Shown here piece by piece: positions 56,885 through 64,000 of a DNA stretch of 64,000 bases. Origin of the DNA: Papilionanthe hookeriana x Papilionanthe teres (Eukaryota > Streptophyta > Magnoliopsida > Asparagales > Orchidaceae). The stretch is taken from the NCBI GenBank assembly GCA_022702705.1, contig CM040421.1:71790121-71854120 (forward strand), read 5' to 3'. The position numbers were made by a program, and so were the translations under genes. Below the pieces are notes generated by a model. That model saw only the letters and a program-made list of their open reading frames with translations. It was not told where the DNA came from and made no database searches. Within the stretch, counting starts at the first letter, position 1. Every line of letters begins with the position of its first letter.

Positions 56885-57000
56885 TAGGATCTCACCGTCG
56901 GCGGGGTCGTTCGCGCTGTCGGCGAGCTCAATAGAATTAAATATCCAGAGTCACGGGAAAAACAAGCCGGAAGCGACCTCGAGCGCGCCGTCGGTGAGAT
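56885..57000 (-). promoter_or_regulatory. GC-rich block 2 with three RCCGAC cores (upstream of module B)
   Basis: Cores at 56,897, 56,918 and 56,990. Two GC boxes are separated by GAGCTCAATAGAATTAAATA and CACGGGAAAAAC, the same plan as in the LTR. It lies about 350 bp upstream of module B's start codon. Confidence 0.6.
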
Positions 57001-57467
57001 TCTTAAATTTTGATCATTTTTTTGATTTTTGGGATTTCGATCAATTTCAAGCCTCATCGACATCCGTTCAATCATTTTAAACATAAATTTTAAGTGAATA
57101 AGTGATGTATTACCACAAATAAACATTCACAACACAAAACATCACATTTATATATAAAATCAAGCATTATAATACACATTACATAACACACATAAGTTAG
57201 GTATTTTCTCAACCTTAAATCATCAAATCAGCATCGCAATCCAAGCCACAACACTCTAAACGCTGAAAACAAACATTCCAATCATAATCTCAACTATACT
57301 GAGATAAAAAATGAAACATAGAAAGCAAACAAACAAATATAGTTCAAATCAAGTCCAACATAAAGAAACATAAAAGTAAAGCAATTCTACTACTCCTTTG
57401 ATTCAGTGCTAGATTATCCTCTAATATCACCCATTGCTTGAACATGAACATAAAGGTTATAGAAGGG

Positions 57468-58480
57468 TTAGAATGGGAATTCTTCTGTTGAATCATCTTC
57501 TATCCATCCCATCTTTCTCATTAATCGTATCAAACTTCCTTCAAAATGTCCAGTATGATCAAAGTGTTCTTTCATCCTCCAATCGATGTGATCAAAGAAA
57601 TTAGAGATATTATTAATTGAATTCATTAAATTTTGTACCTTTTTCTCTAGTTTCTTGATTCTGTGCAAGATCATCGTCGTCTTCTCCGCTACTAGAGGTT
57701 GAATTGGAATTGTGTTTTGTGATGATTGATCCATAATAGCGCCCATCTCATTTACTCTTCAATTGCTGGGAACATTATAGTTGGGTCTAAAGGTTTCCAA
57801 GGTAAAAGTACCTTTTCCCAAATCTCGTATGAAACTTGGAACAGGCTGCATAATGAGAAAATTGTTGAAGGATGTCCAAGCCCTGAGATGATCCTTGAAC
57901 GATCAAGCCCATACCAGACTTCACAATTATCGATCCAATATAAATTGGCCATCCCATTTGAATGCAGTAATTCAATATAGCACTTTCTATGGTAACTTTA
58001 CTGATCTTCATCGTCGGTAATAACTTTGCAGAAATGAAAAAGTGCTAATGTTCTTATACGGTATTTAAAAGTGTAGCAGAAAAACTAACATACTTGTTTT
58101 CTCTAACATCCCAGTCTTCAGTTTTGTCCGTCAAATATTGGTAGATTTCATTCATCAGATTTCTCATTAGGATGAAGTTCGAATAATGATAGACAGGAAC
58201 ATTCTCGATCATATACAATTCATTAATACGTCCAGAGTTAAACGTCATACATCTACCTCTCACATAGACGCTTCCTTGGTTGATTCCATGCAAATTGGCG
58301 TAAAACTCCTTCACCACGGGAACAATTACTGCGGTAGTAGTGTAGCAAAATACTTCCCATCGTCGCTACATGATCATTTCTTCAATCGCTGTCGAAGGAT
58401 TATTTAATCCTCAACTCACAAAACCTTTTTCTTTAATTAACCTCCTCTTTGACAACACCTTGTTGAAGAGTAGTTGTGTC
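57468..58480 (-). pseudogene. Extra ORF module A: related to module B, with coiled coil
   Basis: The reading gives LSKRRLIKEKGFV, then RRWEVFCYTTTAVIVPVVKE, FYANLHGINQGSVYVRGRCM, TFNSGRINELYMIENVPV, KLLPTMKISKVTIESAILNY, CIQMGWPIYIGSIIVKS and LGHPSTIFSLCSLF. It aligns with module B segment by segment (W-E-x-F-C-Y-T-T, VVKEFY-N, VRG, ARIN/GRIN, L-PT, I--G-II, LGHP) but is clearly diverged. The tail (57,746-57,468) is helical: MILHRIKKLEKKVQNLMNSI. Stops and frame changes break it. Modules A and B are a tandem duplication of one gene type. Confidence 0.7.
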
Positions 58481-58679
58481 TCGACACTGATAAACGTTCT
58501 CAGGTTGAACACTCAAAATCTAGGGTAATCTATTGAATTGGAAGCCATTAGGAAGAATTTAAGGAGTTTCCATTCGTTTTTGAGAAATGGAGAGTTTAGG
58601 AACCGTCACTAGAAGTTTATAGGGAAAGAATTTGCCTAAAACCGCCAAAAATCGCCATTTCAAACTCAAAAAACTGTAA

Positions 58680-58826
58680 ACTCGCTGATCTCGCTGTCGG
58701 CAGCGTCGATGGCGTCGTCGGCGAGCTTTGTGCAATTAAATGTTAGGGCTCTCAGGAAAAACCCGTCGTCAGCAGCGTCAATCGCGTCGTCGGCAGCATC
58801 GATCGCGCCGTCTGCGCACCAGGCAA
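58680..58826 (-). promoter_or_regulatory. GC-rich block 3 with three RCCGAC cores (upstream of module A)
   Basis: Cores at 58,696, 58,717 and 58,789, plus two one-base variants (GTCAGC, GTCTGC). The spacer GAGCTTTGTGCAATTAAATG and GGGCTCTCAGGAAAAACC parallels the LTR spacer. It lies about 200-250 bp upstream of module A. Confidence 0.6.
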
Positions 58827-59039
58827 AATTTTGCACAAAAATGCCGTGGTCTGAATACGTTCCAAATTTTCTCTATGGTTCCATATTCTATGATGATCAA
58901 AGGGTAAATACGAGCAGTAGAATTCAATACTACCACAAACTAATGATAAATTCAAACAAACACACAATAAATAAAAATAGCTATGGGTTGCCTCCCATAA
59001 AGTGCTTGGTTAACGTCATGAGCCCGACCTATTCAGGTG

Positions 59040-60280
59040 TTATTCATGTTGATTGAGCATTAAAACCTCTTTAATGTTTGGTCTTTTACCCTCAAAATAT
59101 GGTTTTAATCTATGTCCATTTACTTTAAATCTATTCCCAGTCTTTAGATTTTCAATTTCAACAGCTCTGTAAGTATAAACATGAGTTACAGTAAAGGGTT
59201 CTAACCAATGAGACTTCAATTTCCCAGAAAATAACTTCAGCCTTGTATTATAAAACAAAACTTCTTGTCCTGGTTCAAAGTTCTTCTGGTTAATTTTTCA
59301 ATCATGCATTAAGTTCAGTTTTTCCTTATAAATTCTGTCGTTATCATAAGATTCATTTCTTAATTCTTCCAATTCATTCAATTGTAACAATCTCATTTCA
59401 CCAGCATTTTTCAAATTATAATTGAATTCTTTAATCGCCCAATATGCTTTATGCTCCAATTCTACTGGTAAGTGGAAAGTCATTCCAAAAATGAGTCTGT
59501 AAGGAGACATACCAATAGGAGTTTTATAAGCAGTTCTATTTTCCCATAATGCAGTATCCAATCTCATAGACCAATCTAATCTACTAGGATTTACAGTCTT
59601 TTCTAAAATTTGTTTAATATCTCGATTAAAAACTTCAGCTAATCCACTAGTCTGAGAATGATAAGCAGTAGAGATTCTATGAATAATATTAAACTTTTGT
59701 ACCAATCTCTGAATATATTAATTCCTAAAATGGGATCATCCGTCAGTGATAATCACTCTCGGCATACTGTATCTTGTGAAAATGTTTTTCATTAAGAATC
59801 TTGAAACACTTTTAGCATCACAATGAGGTAAAGCTTGTGCTTCAATCCACTTTGATACATAATCAACTAAAATCAATATATATAAGTTCCCAAATGAAGG
59901 AATAAATGGTCCCATCAAATCTAATCCCCAAACATAAAAAATCTCAACTTCTAAAATGAAATTCAGAGGCCTTTCATTTCTTCTAGATATGTTACCTACT
60001 CGTTGGCATCTATCACAAGTTTTGATATATCTATAAACATCTCTAAAGAGAGTAGGCCAATAAAATCCACCTTGTAAAATTTTATATGCAGTTTTTTCAA
60101 CACCAAAATGTTCTCCAAATTCAGAATCATGGCATTTTTGAATAATCAGTTCAGTTTCTTCATAAGATACACATCTCCTAATAATAAGATCGTTACATTG
60201 CTTATATAAATTTGGTTCATCCCAAAAATATGCTTTTGCATCATGAATGAATTTTTTCTGTTGTTGCAGTGTTAGCATAG
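59040..60280 (-). pseudogene. Gypsy integrase
   Basis: The H2C2 zinc-binding region reads CHDSEFGEHFGVEKTAYKIL, then FYWPTLFRDVYRYIKTCDRC. The catalytic core has WGLDLMGPFIPSFG (first Asp), VIITDG followed by TGA where the family has Gly (second Asp), and STAYHSQTSGLAEVFNRDIK (Glu). The C-terminal part at 59,258-59,040 (FSGKLKSHWLEPFTVTHVY) lacks a chromodomain. Three open segments are split by stops near 59,740 and 59,290. It would insert the cDNA into the genome. Confidence 0.9.
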
Positions 60281-60485
60281 GTGGAAAAATATCACTTACT
60301 ATATAGTTAACTATATCAGCAAATCAAGGTATTTTCCACTCATTAATATTATAAAGTTGTTCATCAGGGAAAATATCTGTAATTTCATTGTCAGTGTCAG
60401 ATAATTCATGATATTCTAGTCTCGACAAATGATCGGCAATTTGATTATCAGTTCCTTTTCTATCAATTACCACAAAATCAAAGTC

Positions 60486-61755
60486 TTACATCAAAAGTAC
60501 CCATCTGATTAATCTTGGTTTGGTATCATTCTTTTGCATCAGATATTTAATAGCAGAGTGATCAGTATGCACAATACATTTAGTCCCAATTAAATAAAAT
60601 CTGAATTTGTCAAAAGGATACACAATAGCCAGTAACTCTTTTTCAGTAACCGTATAGTTAATTTGAACATCGTTAAGAGTTCTACTAACGTAGTATATAA
60701 CTTTAAAAATTTTATCATATCTTTGTCCAAGTACAGCTCTAATAGCATAATCACTAATATCGTACATTAATTCGAATGGTTTCTCCCAGTCAGGTGAAAC
60801 TATTATAGGTGCTGTGATTAGTTTATCCTTTAATAACTCAAAGGCATTCAAGCAGTTTTCAGTAAACTCAAATTTCTTCTCCTTTTCTAAAAGTTGGCAT
60901 AGAGGTTTGGTAATTTTTGAAAAATATTTAATATAACGCCTGTAAAAACCAACATGTCCAAGAAAACTTGTTACCCCTCTCACTGTAGTAGCAGGTGGTA
61001 GTTTAGCTATAACTTGAATTTTTGCAAGGTCTACCTCCATGCCATTTTCCAAAATTTTATGCCCTAATACAATTCCTCCTGCAACCATAAATTGACATTT
61101 CTCCCAATTTATAACTAAATTAGTTCTTTCGCATAGCTCTAAAACTTTTTCAAGATGATTTAAGCATACGTCAATGGATGTTCCAAATACAGAGAAATCA
61201 GCCATAAATACTTCTATTCCTTCATCAATTAACTTATAAATATAAACATCATACATCTCTGGAATGTCGCAGGTGCATTACATAATCCGAAAGGCTTCTT
61301 CAAAAAGCAAAAGTTCCATAAGGACTAGTAAATGTAGTTTTCTCTTGATCCTCACGAGCAATCGTAATTTGTTGATAACGTGTATATCCATCCAGAAAGA
61401 AGTAGTACTTGTGTCCAGCAAGCCTATCCAACATTTGGTCTAGAAAAGGAAGAGGAAAATGATCTTTTCTAGTGGCAACATTTAATTTTCTATAATCGAT
61501 ACAAATACGTCATCCAGTAACTTGCCTGATAGGTATTAATTCATTATTCTCATTTGCTTCAACAGTTACTCCTCCTTTCTTAGGAACACAATGAATTGGG
61601 CTTACCCAAGTACTATCCAAAATAGGGTATATAATTCTAGTATCTAACCATTTTAAAATCTCTTTTTTAACTACTTCTTTCATAATAGGGTTCAATCTCC
61701 TTTGTGGATCAATTCTTGGTTTATGTTCATCAATTAATAAATTATGTGCATACAA
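60486..61755 (-). pseudogene. Gypsy reverse transcriptase and RNase H, catalytic Asp lost
   Basis: RT N-terminus: KEILKWLDTRIIYPILDSTW, SPIHCVPKKGG, then after a stop RICIDYRKLNVATRKDHFPL. The catalytic FMDD motif is FMAD: the codon at 61,202-61,200 is GCT (Ala) in IEVFMADFSVFG. Thumb and connection: ERTNLVINWEKCQFM, GVTSFLGHVGFYRRYIKYFS. RNase H: FELMYDISDYAIRAVLGQR, YTVTEKELLAIVYPFDKFRF and LIGTKCIVHTDHSAIKYLM. The Ala substitution, besides stops, makes this copy inactive. Confidence 0.92.
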
Positions 61756-61759
61756 ATCG

Positions 61760-62560
61760 AAGGCCTAATTCCCTTTATATCAGCCAGAGTCCATCCAAAA
61801 GCTCTTTTGTACTTTTTTAATGTATCCATTAAATTTTGTTCTTGAATTTCATTTAAATATGAGGATACAATTACTGGTAATGTTGAAAACTCTCCTAAAA
61901 ATGCATACTTCAAATGATTTCGAATAGTCTTTAATTCAAGTTCAGGGGATTTTACAAATGATGGAATTAAGATTTTTTGAATCAAGCGTTTCAAATTGTT
62001 TCTGAATATAATCAGCTTCTTTGTTATCAATTTCATCATAATTATTTTTTTCCATATCTTCGTTTTCTTCAAAATTTTCTTTGAAATATTCTTTTCTCAA
62101 ATAATCGCATATATCCATTCTAAAACATTCATCATCTTTTTCTATTAAAGTATATTTCATTGACTTTGAGATATTAAAAGTTACTTCCTGATCAATTACT
62201 CTCATTGTCAACCCTCCTTTTTGAACATCTATAATGGCTCTTCTTGTAGCTAGGAATGGTTTTCCTAAAATGATAGGTATTACCTTGTCTTCTTCCATAT
62301 CTAAAATGATAAAGTCCACAAGAAAGATAAATTTATCAACCTTAACCAAAACATCTTCTACAACTCCTTTAGGATGAGTAATAGATCGATCAGCTAACTG
62401 TAGAGTTACAGAAGTTGGTGCAATCTCTCATATTCCTAACCTTTTAAAAGTCGATAGAGGCATCAAATTTATGCTAGCTCCTAAATCATATAATGCTCAT
62501 CCATAAAATTTTTCACCAATAGCACACGGGATAGTAAAACTACCAGGATCCTTAAGTTTT
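61760..62560 (-). pseudogene. Gypsy aspartic protease region and linker
   Basis: The active-site stretch reads LYDLGASINLMP near 62,470-62,500, preceded by an in-frame TGA. Downstream VKVDKFIFLVDFIILDMEED and IPIILGKPFLATRRAIIDVQ are the usual retropepsin C-terminal motifs. An acidic Glu/Asn-rich linker follows before RT. Confidence 0.85.
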
Positions 62561-64000
62561 TAGGAAGCTTTTTCTGAATTATAACACTACACTCTTCACT
62601 GAGTGCAACAGTCTCATAATCTAGTAATGTCCTCTTTTTGTTGAGTATATCCTTCATAAATTTAACATAATCAGGCATTTGTTCCAAAGCTTCAACAAAA
62701 GGAATATTTATTGACAATTTTTTAAGATGTCTAAGAATTTAGCAAATTTTTTTTCCTTGTTTTGTTGCTTTAGTCTTTGAGGAAATGGTGGTGGTGCTCT
62801 TTCAACAGTAATTTTCATAGGTTTCAGAGGAAAATCATGATATAAACTTCCATCTTCTCCTTCAGTTTCTACTTTTTCCTTTTCAACTACAATTTTTTTT
62901 TGACCCCTTGTTTCAAACTCTTTTCCACTTCTTAATTGAATAGCCTTGATCTGTTATTTTCCTTGATCTTTAGGATTTACTTTAACATTGCTAGGTAAAG
63001 TTCTAACTGGTCTATTGCTCAGTGCAGTAGCAATTTGCCCCAATTGGTTTTCTATATTTTAATAGCAGCTCCTTGATTTTGTAATTTATTTCCCATATTC
63101 AAAACTAGTTCTTCTATAGGTAGCTTCTTCTACTTAAATTGTAAATTATTATAAAAACCTAGTGGATTAGAAGGTCTATAATTAGAATTACCTTGTTTGT
63201 TTACATTTCCTAATGGGTTTACAGGATTGTTCCCCCACTGAGAATTAACAGGATTAGCATTACCTTGGTTATTCCAATTAAAGTTTGGATGATTCTTCCA
63301 ACCTGGATTATAATAGTTTGAATAAGAGTTTTTTTGTCTATTGTTTATCAAATTTAAAGTTTCATATGAAGATTGAGCATCTAAAAGTTGTCCTAATGAA
63401 TTTTCTTCTAACACTGGAGATGTTTGAGAACGATTCATTCCGTATTGATCTATTTTCTTTGAAAGAGCAGCAATTTGAGAAACTATCATAGTTAAAGCAT
63501 CTGAATCATGAATACAGGCTACTTTCTTAGGATTTACCCTTTCAACGGGCCATTGAAAATTGTTAGTAGCCATTTCTTCGATTAAAGCATAAGCTTCTTC
63601 AAAAGGTTTAGCCATTAATGTTCCACCAGCAGCAGCGTCAATGATGGATCTAAGAGATCCTACTAATCCATTATAAAAAGTTTGACTAATTTACCAATCC
63701 GGTAAATCATGATGTGGGCATCTCCTAAGAAGATTTTTAAATCTTTCCCAAGATTCATATATCGATTCTCCCTCATACAGACTAAAATATGTGATATCGT
63801 TTTTATGTTTAGCAGTCTTAGATGGTGGAAAATATTTCGATAAGAATTTTTGTGAAAGTTCCCCCCAAGTTCTAATAGATCTAGGTGCTAACGAATTTAA
63901 CTAAGCCTTAGTCTTGTCCCTTAGTGAAAAAGGAAAAAGTCTAATTCTGACAGTATCATCAGACACTGTCATATTTAAAAGTAGCACAAAGTTCTAGAAA
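62561..64000 (-). pseudogene. Gypsy gag (partial, runs off the window)
   Basis: The Retrotrans_gag-type core on the minus strand from 64,000 includes KTKAWLNSLAPRSIRTWGEL, SQKFLSKYFPPSKTAKHKND and ESWERFKNLLRRCPHHDLP, then a stop and SQTFYNGL. The segment 63,615-63,130 reads MAKPFEEAYALIEEMATNNF, then an Asn-rich NNQGNANPVNSQWG tail. At 62,717-62,481 comes NIPFVEALEQMPDYVKFMKD, the conserved pre-protease motif. The N-terminus lies beyond the window. Confidence 0.87.

Larger units (their letters stand above)
52282..64000 (-). mobile_element. Athila-like Ty3/gypsy retrotransposon, 5' part cut by the window edge
   Basis: On the minus strand: gag (to 62.7 kb), protease, RT, RNase H, integrase (ending near 59.05 kb), then 5 kb with two related extra ORF modules, a polypurine tract and the 3' LTR (52,282-53,936). 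Integrase without chromodomain, gag style, long LTR and extra 3' ORFs fit the Athila/Tat branch. Stops are scattered through all genes. The 5' LTR lies beyond 64,000. Confidence 0.88.

Noticed and set aside
1..64000. tRNA genes, rRNA genes, CRISPR arrays or organelle DNA inserts
   Set aside because: None was recognised. The tRNA-like strings TGGTATCAGAGC are primer binding sites next to LTRs, not tRNA genes.

Overview
The window is AT-rich nuclear DNA of a flowering plant, most likely a eudicot. The evidence is the set of plant-specific mobile elements (Ty1/copia, Athila-like Ty3/gypsy, plant L1 and RTE LINEs, hAT, PIF/Harbinger, CACTA and MITEs), GT-AG introns, long (AT)n microsatellites and one intact single-exon calmodulin-like gene. 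I see no tRNA, rRNA or CRISPR. The species cannot be told from the sequence alone.

Layout. 1-1.5 kb: the 3' end of a decayed copia element and its LTR. 1.9-2.35 kb: a hAT transposase fragment split by an (AT)n tract. 2.8-13.3 kb: a decayed hAT element that seems to have been opened by a PIF/Harbinger element (3142-9594) with matching 16-bp ends and TTA target duplications. The Harbinger element carries a broken Myb/SANT-like gene and a transposase whose catalytic half is intact. 15.4-19.0 kb: three copies of one 350-bp MITE family and a 5'-truncated RTE LINE. 20.6-26.3 kb: a nearly full-length L1-type LINE on the minus strand, bounded by (AT)n tracts, followed by a solo copia LTR also bounded by (AT)n. 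27.0-33.4 kb: an RTE fragment and a decayed CACTA element (minus strand) whose 5' part was invaded by RTE copies in opposed orientations that now form large palindromes. 33.8-40.0 kb: a complete but decayed copia element (minus strand) with both LTRs, primer site and polypurine tract. 40.6-41.0 kb: a MITE containing a 65-bp RTE tail flanked by a 25-bp target duplication.

41.9-42.5 kb: the only intact host gene, a 183-residue EF-hand protein like CML41. 43.4-48.8 kb: a young copia element with near-identical LTRs and a perfect 5-bp target duplication (CTTGT). 52.3-64.0 kb: an Athila-like Ty3/gypsy element on the minus strand, cut by the window edge, with 3' LTR, two tandem extra ORF modules, integrase, a catalytically dead reverse transcriptase, protease and gag.

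Most of the coding potential is therefore transposon-derived and broken. The most unusual structure is in the gypsy element. A GC-rich block dense in RCCGAC (the CRT/DRE core) occurs in the LTR and again ahead of each of two related downstream ORFs, as if an LTR-type control region had been duplicated with its gene. Other points of note are the RTE palindromes, the Harbinger-in-hAT nesting, an (AT)n tract that behaves like an insertion in a hAT reading frame, and a zone of dense frameshifts with extra CG/CCGG inside the otherwise young copia element.
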